DNA from: Sphingomonas metalli | GTDB lineage: Bacteria; Pseudomonadota; Alphaproteobacteria; Sphingomonadales; Sphingomonadaceae | Reading direction: 5' to 3' | Assembly: GCF_014641735.1 (NCBI RefSeq) | Contig: NZ_BMIH01000001.1 | Location: 1,130,001 to 1,194,000 of the forward strand | DNA: 64,000 nt | Shown here: piece after piece, positions 14,983 through 24,056 of the stretch | Layout: each line of letters starts with the position of its first letter | Position numbering within the stretch: position 1 is the stretch's first letter | The notes under the pieces: generated by a model | Databases searched by the model: none | The model's input: only the letters and a program-made list of their open reading frames with translations | Told to the model about the DNA's origin: nothing | Program-made: the position numbers and the translations under genes

Positions 14983-17668
14983 CGGCAAGACGCTCGTCGC
15001 GAACCTAGCGATCATCAAGGAGCTGCTGCTCCGCGAGCCGGCGAACCTGCTCGGCCCACTCGCCCTCTATATCGTGCCGTCCCGCGCGCTCGCCGGCGAA
15101 GTCGAGGCGAAGCTCTCCGCGGAGCTGCGCGGACATGCGATCGTCACGGGACTCTATGGCGGATCCGACTGGGGGATCACCGACTACTGGCTCACCAGCG
15201 AGCAGCCTGTGGTCCTGATCGTGACCGTCGAGAAGGCGGACGCGCTCCTGCGATACTTGGGGCCGCTCGTCACAGGGCGCATGGCGCTGCTCGTCGTGGA
15301 CGAGGCGCACCAGGTCGTTCCCGAAGCTGGCGAGTCGACCAACGTGAGCTTCTCCGAGCACAGCAACCGGGCGTTACGGCTGGAAGCGCTGGTATCCCGG
15401 ATCCTGTCGGAGCGTCCCGAGGTAGTGCGTATTGCGCTGACAGCGGTCGCCGGTGGGGCGGCGGGCCCGGTAGCTAAGTGGATCGAGGGACGCCGCGGGG
15501 CGGAGGCGGTCGGCGTCCGCTACCGCAGCACCCGACAGGTGATCGGGGTCCTGGAGGCGTCGCCCGGCAGCTCAGGGCGCATCCTGCTGGACCTCATGAA
15601 CGGACGGCCGCTCTATCTCCGCGGCGAGGAGGATCCCGTCTTCCTGCCACTGCGCTACGCGCCCATGCCCGACCTCAGAGCGACGTGGCGCGACAGCCTG
15701 AACCGTTTCAACTGCCTCAACGTCCTATGGACCGCGCTGCACCTCGCCGAGGAGGACCAGCGGATCCTCATCTCGGTCGCGCAGGAACCCGAGCGGACCA
15801 TGCGCTGGTATAAGGAGGCACTCGAGCTGCCCGCCTGGAGCGCGGTCGTCGGTTTCGAAGCTCCGGATGGCCATCTGGGCGAGCGCTTCGAAGAGGCGCG
15901 TGCCGCCTGCCGCGACTATTGCGGCGACGACTCCTTCGAACTCTTCCTCTTGGAGCGAGGCATAGCGACCAACCATGGCCAGATGCCGCAGAGGCTTCGG
16001 CGGCTAATGGTCGAGATGATCGAGCGGCGGATCTGCCCGATCACGGTCGCCACCGCGACGCTGACGGAGGGAGTCAACCTCCCGTTCGACCTCATCTTTC
16101 TGACGTCGTTGAAGCGTCGCTCGTGGGACCCCGTAGCCGAGGCGCCGATCGTCGCGCCGTTCTCGTCGGCCGAGTTCCGCAACCTCGCCGGCCGTGCGGG
16201 CCGCCCCGGCGCGTCTCGCGGCATCGAGGGCATGACGCTCATCGCCCTTCCAACCGCGGTCGCGACTAGGGCAGCCGGAAAGCTGCGCGAGCAGAACCGC
16301 CAGATGCGCGACCGCGCGCGCGACTACGACGACATGCGGCAGACGCTGATCAGAGAGGAGCGCGACGCGGACGCCGTCGACGGGCCGCTGGCGCTGCTGC
16401 TCGAACGGATCTGGGATCAGGCGAGCCGGCTCCTGGGCATCCAGCCGGACGCATTCATCGATTGGCTCGAGCGAACCGCGCCCGCCGAGGTCAGCGACAG
16501 GGCGGGGACCGGCGCGAGCGATGGGCGGGCGAGGCTCGGCGACGCCATGGACGAACTCGACGGTGTGCTGCTGACGGCTATCGAGGAGGCGGCGCGGATC
16601 GCGGAGGCCGCTATGACCCGGGCCCAGGCCGAGGAGCTGCTCGCCGGCCTCTGGTCCCGCAGCTTCACCAGCGTCGCGGCCGAGCGGGAGGCCTGGCTGG
16701 AGGCCGCCTTCGTCCGTCGCGGCGCGGGTGTGGTCGACCACCTCTATCCCGATTCAAACGAGCGACGTCGACTCTACCACTACGGCTTCACTCCGCTGAT
16801 CGGCAGGCGCTTCGAGGCCGTCGCCGGACGGATACGCGAGCTGATCGAGGCGGCGGCAGGCTACGGGGACGCGGATGCGCAGGCGCGCATCGACGTTTTT
16901 GAGGAGATCGGCTCGCTGCTCCAAGGGGACCGCGGTTTCGGCTTCCGGGTTCGGCAGACGGCGGGTGATCAGGCGCTGCTCGACGATTGGGCCGATGTGC
17001 TCGCATGGTGGATGAACGAACCACACGTCCGGGCGCCTGCACCCGAGGACCTGCGCTCCTGGCAACGCTTTGTGGGTGACAACCTTGATTTCCGCCTCGG
17101 CGTGGCGATTGGCGCCGTGGTCGCGCAGGCCTGGTCGGACGGCGCGGCTGACGCCTACGCCATCCCGAGCCTGGCCGAATGGAAGGCGACCACCGGGTTG
17201 CCGTGGTTCGGCTTCTGGGCGCGCGAGCTGCTCCGGATCGGCACACATGACCCATTCGTCGCCTTCTGCATCGCGCAAGGCCTCGCGCCGACGCGCGAAT
17301 CGGCCACTGCCCGACGCGCCGAGTTCGACGCGTGGCTGGCGGATGAGCTGGACGCGCCTGACGCCGAGAGCAGGATCGATCCACAGCTATTCCTAGCCTG
17401 GCAGCAGAGCCTGCCGCGCGCGGCGCGCGCAGAACCGGCACCGCGTGTTGTCGCAGCGAGACTCACCGGCACCGATGGCCGGCGGGGGCGCTACTCGGTC
17501 ATACCCGTAGTGAGCCAGGGTGAGACCCGTTGGCTCGATCCGGCAGGCTTCGAGCTCGCCGTCACGCCGGAACGCGAGCGGGGGCACTCGAACCGCGCAC
17601 GGAGCCACTTCGAGTTGCAGGTCGCCGAGGGCGCCTCGACTGTCCAGCGCGTATTCAAACCGACATGA
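14939..17668 (+). CDS. 5'-truncated Ski2-like SF2 helicase
   Basis: A 909-codon frame with most SF2 motifs: Ia PSRAL (about 48), Ib TVEKAD (96-101), II DEAH (121-124), a motif III variant LTAVAGG, V TATLTEGVNLP (about 370) and VI NLAGRAGRPG (about 415-424); TxEKxD and QxxGRAGRPG-type motifs point to the Ski2/Hel308 group. A long C-terminal region of unknown fold follows. Motif I is damaged: only PSGKT remains, without the first Gly/Ala of the P-loop, and everything upstream belongs to another gene. Probably non-functional or needing a different start. Ski2-like helicases occur in anti-phage systems such as Hachiman, but no HamA-like partner is present. Confidence 0.65.
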   Translation: MVPMPITCCIMRAPSGKTLVANLAIIKELLLREPANLLGPLALYIVPSRALAGEVEAKLSAELRGHAIVTGLYGGSDWGITDYWLTSEQPVVLIVTVEKADALLRYLGPLVTGRMALLVVDEAHQVVPEAGESTNVSFSEHSNRALRLEALVSRILSERPEVVRIALTAVAGGAAGPVAKWIEGRRGAEAVGVRYRSTRQVIGVLEASPGSSGRILLDLMNGRPLYLRGEEDPVFLPLRYAPMPDLRATWRDSLNRFNCLNVLWTALHLAEEDQRILISVAQEPERTMRWYKEALELPAWSAVVGFEAPDGHLGERFEEARAACRDYCGDDSFELFLLERGIATNHGQMPQRLRRLMVEMIERRICPITVATATLTEGVNLPFDLIFLTSLKRRSWDPVAEAPIVAPFSSAEFRNLAGRAGRPGASRGIEGMTLIALPTAVATRAAGKLREQNRQMRDRARDYDDMRQTLIREERDADAVDGPLALLLERIWDQASRLLGIQPDAFIDWLERTAPAEVSDRAGTGASDGRARLGDAMDELDGVLLTAIEEAARIAEAAMTRAQAEELLAGLWSRSFTSVAAEREAWLEAAFVRRGAGVVDHLYPDSNERRRLYHYGFTPLIGRRFEAVAGRIRELIEAAAGYGDADAQARIDVFEEIGSLLQGDRGFGFRVRQTAGDQALLDDWADVLAWWMNEPHVRAPAPEDLRSWQRFVGDNLDFRLGVAIGAVVAQAWSDGAADAYAIPSLAEWKATTGLPWFGFWARELLRIGTHDPFVAFCIAQGLAPTRESATARRAEFDAWLADELDAPDAESRIDPQLFLAWQQSLPRAARAEPAPRVVAARLTGTDGRRGRYSVIPVVSQGETRWLDPAGFELAVTPERERGHSNRARSHFELQVAEGASTVQRVFKPT

Positions 17669-17890
17669 TAGTAGGCGACAAGGGTCTCGATGGACGGCGA
17701 CCAACCCTCGCATACTATTCAAACGTGAGCCATCTAAGCCTCAAAAGCGGTCGTGCCGCATCCTGCCAGACCTCGCCATTACCATCGATGCGTGCACTTG
17801 ATCGTGTCACCCAGGTGTAGCACACCTTGAATTGGACGAACCAAGAACCGCGGTTTTCTGCGGGTATCAGTGCGCCCGAAATGTGGAGCA
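17669..17890. other. Non-coding right end of the island
   Basis: About 220 bp between the helicase stop and the right attachment repeat, visibly less GC-rich than the flanking chromosome. Short open frames here mostly overlap the helicase and show no recognisable product. Nothing else identified. Confidence 0.5.
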
Positions 17891-17910
17891 GATTCCCTTC
17901 ACCCGCTCCA
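17891..17910. other. Attachment site, right copy
   Basis: Exact second copy of the tRNA-Gly 3'-end sequence (10923-10942). There is no tRNA attached to it here, so it marks the distal island boundary. Confidence 0.85.
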
Positions 17911-17978
17911 GCGGCCACCACGTCCCGACATCACCCATCGCAGGCCCGGCGCCTTTCGGCACCGGACGGCGCCCCCGT

Positions 17979-20702
17979 CTACCAGCGCTTGGAGAGATTG
18001 ACCGCCACGATCCGCCCGAGCGCGCTCGAATAGGTGGGGTCGTAGCCGTTGGTCAGGTCCGCATAGGGCGGGTCGCGGTCGAACAGGTTGCGGACGTTGA
18101 CGCCGATGCGCAGATCGCGCGAAAAGCTGCCGACCTCGCCGGCGAAGGTATAGCTGAGGTCAAGGTCGATCGTGTCATAGGCGCCGATCCGGTCCACCAG
18201 CGTGCTGTTGATGTTCCGATAGGCGCCGACATGGTTCCAGTTGACGAAGGCCGCCGCCCCGTCCTGCCGCCAGCCCAGGCTGCCACGCAGCTGGAACTCG
18301 ACCGGAAAGCCGAGCTGGTTCTTGCTCTCCAGCAGCACGCCGCCCGCCTCGCCGGTCTTGTAGGTGAGGAAATAGGTGCCGTTCGCGCCGAGGGTGAAGG
18401 TGCCGAGCCGGGCCGTCTCCAGCGCATAGCTTGCCTGCAGGTCGATGCCCTCGGCCTGGACGACGCCGACATTGGTGCGCCGGGCATCGACCAGCGCCAG
18501 GGCGGGATTGGAGAAGTCCAGCGCCGGCGCGGCGGTGAAGCCGCTGTTCTGGAAGGTCTGGCGCAGCGTCTGGAAGGCGGCGGTACCCGCCAGGCCGACA
18601 AAGGCCGAATAGCGGGCCGGATTGTTCAGATAGAGGAACAGCCGCCCGAACCCGTCGACGATCTGGTTGCGATAGTCGATGTTGAAATAGGTCCCGCTCA
18701 CCCGCAGCCCGGGCAGGCCGCGCGGCGCGAGGTCGGCCCCCGCGCTCCACGTCGTCGCGGTCTCGGGCTTGAGCCCCGGATTGCCCCCGGCGAGCAGCGC
18801 GGCATAGACCAGCGTGCCGTTCGCCAGCGGCGCCGGGAACTGGTAGATGCCCGCCCCGCTCGACAGCGCGTCGTTCTCCGACAGGCCGGGCGCGCGGAAC
18901 GATTTGCCGTAGCTGCCGCGGACCGTCAGCCCGGCGACCGGGCTCCAGTTGGCGCCGAACTTGGGGTTGGTGGTCGAGCCGAAGTCGCTGTACTTCTCGT
19001 AGCGGACCGCGCCGGTCAGCTCGAGCCGGTAGAGACCCGGCAGGGCGTTGGCCGCGCCGAACACCGGCACCACCAGCTCGCCATAGACCGCCTTCACCGT
19101 GCGGCTGTTGCTCGACCCGGACTGGACCGGCTGGCCGTTGACCGGGCTGCTGCTGATGAAGGTGCCGTCGAGCCGCTCCTCGCGATATTCGCCGCCCGCC
19201 GCGATCCGCACGTCGCCGCCCGGCAACGTGAAGAGCGGGCCGTCGACCGTGCCCTCGATCGTCTTGAGCGTGCTCTCCCCGGTCACGGTGAAACGGCCGC
19301 TCGTCACCAGCCCGATCGTCGCCGCATTGTTGGCGCCGGTGCCGGAGAAGAGGTTGAGCGCGGTCTGCGGAGTGGTATCGGCCAGCGTCTGGTTGAGATA
19401 GAAGTTGTTGACCTGCTGCCGGTCGGTCAGGTCGCGGCCCTGGCCGTAGGAGCCCGACAGCTGTGCGCGGAACCGGCCGATCCGCGCCTCGCCGCCGACG
19501 ATCCCCTGATAGGTCTGCGTCTCGATCGTCGTCCGTCCGAACGGTCGATCCTGGAGGATGCCGGAAAAGGCCACCGCGGTCCCCGCGGCGATGCCGGTGG
19601 GCCGGAAGGGATTGGTCGCGGGGATGGCGACCGCGTTGAAGGTGAAGGGTTCGAACTGTTCCGAATTGCGGGCGCTGTAGAAGGCCTGGGCGAAGAGCTT
19701 CACCCCCTCGCCGAAGCGCTGCTCGGCATAGCCGAACAGGCTGGTCCGCTCGCTCTCGGGCAGCAGATAGGCGAGCTTGGCGCTGTCGCAGACATTCTGG
19801 CCGGCGCTCAGCCCGCCCAGCGTCAGCCCCGTGCCGCTGCCCGCGGGCACGCGATAGTCGGTGCCGCCGATGGTCAGCGTGCCCGGCGCGGCGCAGTTGG
19901 TCGTCAGGCCGTTGGCGCCGCCGAAGCGGCGACGGTCGCTCGACACGAAGTCCCGGTCCGCTCCGGTCAGCGCCGCATTCCACAGATGGTCGACCGCGAA
20001 CACGGCATGGCCGCTGCTCCAGCCGCCCCCCACGGCGGCGCCCGCCTGATAGTCCCAATAGCTGTTCGCCGCGCCGACGCGGAAGCTCACTTCCGCACCG
20101 CGCAGCGTCTTGCGCGGGATCAGGTTGACCACCCCGGCGACCGCGTCGGATCCGTAGATCGCCGAGGCGCCGTCCGCCACCACCTCGATCCGCTCGATCG
20201 CCAACGGCGGCAGGAAGGACGGGTCGACGAGCTGGCCCTGCGTGCCCTGGGTCGGCACGCGGTGCCCGTCGACGATGGTCAGCGTCGCCGTCGGGCCGAT
20301 GCCGCGCAAATTGGGCGCGCTCGCCCGGCTGATGTTCGACGGTGCGGCGGCGCCCGACGCGCCCTCGGCATTGATCCCGATCGCCGCGATCTGCGGAACC
20401 TGGCGCAACAGGTCGGCGGTCGTCGTCGCGCCCGAGGCCTGGATGTCGGCGCGGGTCACCGCGATCACGCTCGATCCGACCGGGGCGGTGCCGCGGATGC
20501 GCGAGCCGGTGACGACGATGTCGGCCGTCTCGCCGTCGCCCGCGGCGGGATCGGCGGCGGCGTCCGCCGGCGGGGCCGGGCCGGTGACGGGCTCGGCCAC
20601 CTGCGCCGCGGCGGGCAGCGCCATGGCGAGAGCGAGCACGCCGCTCGCCACACGGGTGGCGAGCATCGTCTTGGCAGGCAGGTTCCGGTCGGCCACGGTC
20701 AT
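17979..20702 (-). CDS. TonB-dependent outer-membrane receptor
   Basis: 907 residues: signal peptide (about 1-34, VLALAMALPAAAQ), a plug domain (about 60-200: DIVVTGSRIRG, SVIAVTRADIQASGATTTADLLRQVPQ, LRGIGPTATLTIVDGHRVP, IERIEVVADGASAIYGSDAVAGVVNLI) and a 22-strand-type barrel ending in VNLSKRW with the terminal aromatic residue required for outer-membrane insertion. The substrate is unknown. It is on the same strand as the transporter and P450 genes, about 70 bp downstream of the transporter, so likely cotranscribed and LacI-controlled (inference). The integrated island ends 68 bp after its stop. Confidence 0.93.
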   Translation of the reverse strand: MTVADRNLPAKTMLATRVASGVLALAMALPAAAQVAEPVTGPAPPADAAADPAAGDGETADIVVTGSRIRGTAPVGSSVIAVTRADIQASGATTTADLLRQVPQIAAIGINAEGASGAAAPSNISRASAPNLRGIGPTATLTIVDGHRVPTQGTQGQLVDPSFLPPLAIERIEVVADGASAIYGSDAVAGVVNLIPRKTLRGAEVSFRVGAANSYWDYQAGAAVGGGWSSGHAVFAVDHLWNAALTGADRDFVSSDRRRFGGANGLTTNCAAPGTLTIGGTDYRVPAGSGTGLTLGGLSAGQNVCDSAKLAYLLPESERTSLFGYAEQRFGEGVKLFAQAFYSARNSEQFEPFTFNAVAIPATNPFRPTGIAAGTAVAFSGILQDRPFGRTTIETQTYQGIVGGEARIGRFRAQLSGSYGQGRDLTDRQQVNNFYLNQTLADTTPQTALNLFSGTGANNAATIGLVTSGRFTVTGESTLKTIEGTVDGPLFTLPGGDVRIAAGGEYREERLDGTFISSSPVNGQPVQSGSSNSRTVKAVYGELVVPVFGAANALPGLYRLELTGAVRYEKYSDFGSTTNPKFGANWSPVAGLTVRGSYGKSFRAPGLSENDALSSGAGIYQFPAPLANGTLVYAALLAGGNPGLKPETATTWSAGADLAPRGLPGLRVSGTYFNIDYRNQIVDGFGRLFLYLNNPARYSAFVGLAGTAAFQTLRQTFQNSGFTAAPALDFSNPALALVDARRTNVGVVQAEGIDLQASYALETARLGTFTLGANGTYFLTYKTGEAGGVLLESKNQLGFPVEFQLRGSLGWRQDGAAAFVNWNHVGAYRNINSTLVDRIGAYDTIDLDLSYTFAGEVGSFSRDLRIGVNVRNLFDRDPPYADLTNGYDPTYSSALGRIVAVNLSKRW

Positions 20703-20775
20703 TCTCCCATTGTGGGCCTGCGCGTCTTGTGCGCGCTGGCGAAGCGGTACGATTGTCGTTCGATGGACAGGTCGG

Positions 20776-21807
20776 TCAGTCGGGGGCCGGGGCGGCCGGC
20801 CGGGCGCGGCGCGCCGCCTGCCAGCGCGGCGCCAGCGAGAGCAGCACGATCGATCCGATCAGCAGCGCCGCCCCGAACAGATCGGCCCCGCTCGGCGGCC
20901 GCATGCCCCAGCCGGCGGCCAGGATCAGCGATGCGGCGACGCCCGCCACCAGGCTCGACGCGCGCTCGAGCGGCACGCAATAGGCATTCTCGCGCGGGTC
21001 GAGCAGGATGATCACCGAGAAGACCGAGACGATCGTCATGGTCAGCGCGACGAACACCAGCCAGACCATGCTCGGATCGGTCCAGATGCCGACGAAGCCG
21101 AAGCGCAGCTCGTCCGCCTGGTCCCCCAGCCCCGCCGCCGACAGCGCCGCGAGGATGGCGATCGAGAGCGGCAGCGCGAAGATCTTCTCCTCGACGAAAT
21201 AGCGCCGCACGTCCGCCGGATCGCCGGTCTTGCCGACCGCCGTCATCACCGACAGGCGGATGAAGTAGCCGAGCGTGTAGAGGATCACCGCCAGCATCGC
21301 GAGCGGCGGCAGCGCGAAGCCGCCGCGGCTGTAGAGCGTGGTGGTCAGCGCCAGCCCGACGATCCCGATCGCCGCCCAGCTCCACCACCGCACCCGCCGC
21401 CCGAACAGCAGGTCGATCAGCGGCGCGATCAGCAGCACGTCGCCGCGCATCAGCAGCTGGATGAAGGGAATGCTTACCCCTTCGAACGTGTAGGACAGCG
21501 GCACGGTGAAGATGATGAAGGCCGTGCCGATCCCCGACAGCAGGGTGAAGCGCGTCGGCACGGGGATCCGCCGGCCGAGCAGCCGCACGCCATGCGCCTC
21601 GCGATGCCAGCCCGACCACCAGATGAAGACATAGGTCATGACGAGGTTGAGGATCAGCGTCGCCGGCAGCGTCTCCAGCCCGGTCATCGGCCGGCCCAGC
21701 GCGGGATTGGGCAGCCGCGTAAGCAGCGCGGTGACCACGATGTTCGGCAGATAGGCAAGGAAATAGAGGAGGATGTACCCCTCGATCGGCATCCGGCGGC
21801 TGCCCAT
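20776..21807 (-). CDS. Multi-spanning membrane protein, EamA/DMT-like
   Basis: 343 residues with about ten hydrophobic segments. The stretch YTFEGVSIPFIQLLMRGDVLLIAPLIDLLFGRRVRWWSW, followed by AIGIVGLALTT, looks like an EamA-type drug/metabolite transporter repeat, but the rest is divergent and the call is tentative. The ATG at 21807 begins 2 bp after the P450 stop; a GTG at 21813 overlapping that stop is equally possible. Position between P450 and TonB receptor suggests it carries the same compound or its product across the inner membrane. Confidence 0.7.
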   Translation of the reverse strand: MGSRRMPIEGYILLYFLAYLPNIVVTALLTRLPNPALGRPMTGLETLPATLILNLVMTYVFIWWSGWHREAHGVRLLGRRIPVPTRFTLLSGIGTAFIIFTVPLSYTFEGVSIPFIQLLMRGDVLLIAPLIDLLFGRRVRWWSWAAIGIVGLALTTTLYSRGGFALPPLAMLAVILYTLGYFIRLSVMTAVGKTGDPADVRRYFVEEKIFALPLSIAILAALSAAGLGDQADELRFGFVGIWTDPSMVWLVFVALTMTIVSVFSVIILLDPRENAYCVPLERASSLVAGVAASLILAAGWGMRPPSGADLFGAALLIGSIVLLSLAPRWQAARRARPAAPAPD

Positions 21808-21809
21808 CG

Positions 21810-22988
21810 TCACGCGTCCTGCTCGAAGCGGATCGGCACGCTGAGCGCGCCGATTTCGGGAAACCGCGTCGGCAGGGGCTCGCCGGAGAGGGCGAAGCCC
21901 GGCGCCGCCGAGAGGAGCTCGTCGAGGGCGACGGTGAGCTCCAGCCGCGCCAGCCCGGCGCCGACGCACATGTGCGGCCCCCGCCCGAAGGCGAGCGACG
22001 CGGCCATGTTGGGCCGGTCGAGCCGGAACTCGTCGGGCCGCTCGAACACCGCCTCGTCGCGGTTGGCGGACGCATAGACCAGCGCGATCGGCTCGCCCGC
22101 CGGGATGTCGCGCCCGCCGATGCACACGTCGCTCAGCGCGGTGCGGGCGAAGCCGCGATAGGGCGTGTAGAGACGCAGGAACTCGTCCACCGCCGCCGGC
22201 ACCAGGCTGCGGTCGGCGCGCAGCCGCGACTGCAGCGCGCGGTCGCGCGACAGGTGCACCGCCATCGCGCCGATCACGACGCTGGGCGCGATGAGACCGA
22301 CCACCAGCACCTGGCGGATCGTGCCGACGATCATCTCCTCGGGCAGCGGCGCGCCGTCGACGCGGACGGCGAGCAGCGCGCTCGTCGCGTCCGTCTCGGG
22401 TGCGAGCGGATCGGCGCGGCGGGCGCGGACCACGTCGCACGCCACCTCGTAGAGCGCGGCGCTGGCCACGCGCGTGCCTTCGACGTCGTTCGACTGGACG
22501 GCGATATTGTAGCGGCGCCCCACCTCGGCGAGGTCGACGACCGCCGCCTCGGACAGGTTCATCCAGTGGCCGAACACCGCGACCGGCATGTGCGCCGAGA
22601 AGTCCGCGCACACGTCGCCGCCGCCCCGCGCCCGCATCGTCGCGAGCAGGTCGCGGCAGATCCGGCGGATGACGGGCTCCAGCGCCGCGACGCGGCGGTC
22701 CGACAGCAGCGGCGCCAGCGCCCGGCGATAGGGCGTGTGTTCGGGCGGATCGAGGTGCAGCGGCGGCCGCCGCCCGGTGAACGCCACCTTGGGCACGACA
22801 TTCTGCCGCGAGGTGACGAAGTTCTGCCAGTCGGTGGCGACCGCGGCGACGTCGGCATGCTTCATCAGCGCCCAGAAGCCGCCCCAGGCATCGCTGTGCG
22901 CGACCGGACATTCGGCGCGCAGGCGGCGATACTCGTCATGCGGGCTGTCGAAGGTTTCCGGCATGAGGGGATCGAAATCGCTGGACAT
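21810..22988 (-). CDS. Cytochrome P450
   Basis: Soluble bacterial P450 of 392 residues. Heme-binding loop FGRGPHMCVGAG with thiolate Cys341, a K-helix ExxR equivalent in VDEFLRLYTPYRGFAR, and the N-terminal HLDPPEHTPYRRAL substrate/heme contact. The I-helix, normally A/G-G-x-D/E-T, reads VVGLIAPSVV and so lacks the acid-alcohol pair used for O2 activation. Start at 22988 was chosen; an ATG at 23009 adds 7 residues but touches the operator. Electron-transfer partners are not nearby. First gene of the LacI-controlled minus-strand unit. Confidence 0.9.
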   Translation of the reverse strand: MSSDFDPLMPETFDSPHDEYRRLRAECPVAHSDAWGGFWALMKHADVAAVATDWQNFVTSRQNVVPKVAFTGRRPPLHLDPPEHTPYRRALAPLLSDRRVAALEPVIRRICRDLLATMRARGGGDVCADFSAHMPVAVFGHWMNLSEAAVVDLAEVGRRYNIAVQSNDVEGTRVASAALYEVACDVVRARRADPLAPETDATSALLAVRVDGAPLPEEMIVGTIRQVLVVGLIAPSVVIGAMAVHLSRDRALQSRLRADRSLVPAAVDEFLRLYTPYRGFARTALSDVCIGGRDIPAGEPIALVYASANRDEAVFERPDEFRLDRPNMAASLAFGRGPHMCVGAGLARLELTVALDELLSAAPGFALSGEPLPTRFPEIGALSVPIRFEQDA

Positions 22989-23008
22989 GGGAGCTATGAT
23001 ATCCAGCA

Positions 23009-23022
23009 TGAAAACGCTTGCA
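23009..23022. promoter_or_regulatory. LacI-type operator between P450 and lacI-family gene
   Basis: TGAAAACGCTTGCA fits the LacI/GalR consensus TGnAAnCGnTTnCA at every fixed position, within the longer dyad ACGCTTGCAAGCGT (23014-23027). It lies in the divergent promoter region between the P450 start (22988) and the regulator start (23049). Confidence 0.75.
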
Positions 23023-23048
23023 AGCGTGATTTTTGCTGACGACACAGG

Positions 23049-24047
23049 ATGATGATGAGCAAGCGCCAGCCCAGGATCGAGGAAGTCAGCAGAATTGCTG
23101 GGGTTTCTGCGTCCACCGTCTCCCGCTTTTTCAACAATCCGGGCGTCGTCGCCGATGAAACCGCACGCAGGATCCGCGAGGCGATCGACCAGGTCGGTTA
23201 CGTGCCCAACCTCAATGCCGGATCCCTGGCCTCGAGCCGGTCGCGAATCATCGCGGTGCTGGTCCCCGACATCGCCCAGTCGATCTTCAACGACACCGTC
23301 GAGGCGATGATCGAGGAGCTGACCGCGCACGGCAACAGCGTGATGATCTCGCTGACCGGGTCGGACAACAGCCTGCTCGACCGCCAGATCGATGCCGCCC
23401 TCTCGCGCCGGGTCGACGCGATCATCCTGACCGGCGTCGTCACCGACGCCGCGACGCGGGCGCGGCTCAAGAACCATGCCACCGCCGTCATCGAGACCTG
23501 GGCCTTGCCGGACGATCCGATCCAGATCGCGATCGGCTTCTCGCATTTCGCCGTGGGCGAGGCCACGGCGCGCTTCGTGCGGGAGCGCGGCTATCGTCGC
23601 CCGCACCTCGTCGTCCCGCAATCGTCGCGCGCGATCGAACGTGCCAACGGTTTCACGGCCGCCTGGACCGCCCGGGGCGACGAGGCGCCGACGGCGCAGC
23701 CCGTCTCCAGCCCGAGCCATTTCGGCCAGGGCCGCCTCGCCTTTCGCGGGCTCGCGGACATGGACCCGCGCCCCGACGTCGTCGTCTGCGGCTCGGACTG
23801 GATCGCCCAGGGGCTGATCGTCGAGGCGAATGCGGCGGGAATCCGCGTCCCGGATACGCTTGCCGTCATGGGCTTCGGCAATCTGCGCCTGGCCGGAGAC
23901 ATGCGCCCGACCATCACCTCGATCGACATCGACGGCCATCAGATCGCGCGCGAGACGATCCGGGCGCTCCAGCGCAAGGCCGCGGGCGAGGTGCTGCCGC
24001 CGCGATTGCCGGTCGACTTCCGCATCATCGCCCGCGAAAGCGCCTGA
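23049..24047 (+). CDS. LacI-family transcriptional regulator
   Basis: 332 residues: N-terminal helix-turn-helix and hinge (IEEVSRIAGVSASTVSRFFN, YVPNLNAGSLASSRSRIIAVLVPDIAQSIF), then a periplasmic-binding-like effector domain. YVPNxxAxxL is the minor-groove hinge that inserts at the central CG of the operator. Three consecutive ATGs (23049, 23052, 23055) are possible starts. It diverges from the P450 operon and precedes two hydrolase genes, and matching operators stand on both sides, so it probably controls both units and itself. Confidence 0.93.
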   Translation: MMMSKRQPRIEEVSRIAGVSASTVSRFFNNPGVVADETARRIREAIDQVGYVPNLNAGSLASSRSRIIAVLVPDIAQSIFNDTVEAMIEELTAHGNSVMISLTGSDNSLLDRQIDAALSRRVDAIILTGVVTDAATRARLKNHATAVIETWALPDDPIQIAIGFSHFAVGEATARFVRERGYRRPHLVVPQSSRAIERANGFTAAWTARGDEAPTAQPVSSPSHFGQGRLAFRGLADMDPRPDVVVCGSDWIAQGLIVEANAAGIRVPDTLAVMGFGNLRLAGDMRPTITSIDIDGHQIARETIRALQRKAAGEVLPPRLPVDFRIIARESA

Positions 24048-24056
24048 GCCGGCTTA

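Larger units (their letters stand above)
10943..17910. mobile_element. Integrative genomic island in tRNA-Gly(CCC)
   Basis: About 7.0 kb bounded by the 20-bp tRNA-derived direct repeat. The integrase lies 80 bp from the tRNA end and reads away from it, the standard arrangement. Cargo: frameshifted integrase, a small membrane protein, a KfrA-like DNA-binding gene with a large palindrome, a hairpin array, a mobilisation-type gene fragment fused to a truncated helicase, and about 220 bp of non-coding DNA before the right repeat. Codon use inside looks less strictly GC-ending than in the flanks (by eye). The TonB receptor gene resumes the host chromosome at 17979. It is probably immobile because the integrase is broken. 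Confidence 0.85.

Noticed and set aside
14680..17668. A Hachiman or DISARM defence system
   Set aside because: No HamA-like, methylase or phospholipase-D gene is near; only a truncated Ski2-like helicase is present.
17520..17820. Short plus-strand frames overlapping the end of the helicase
   Set aside because: They mostly overlap the helicase in other phases and have no recognisable start signal or product.
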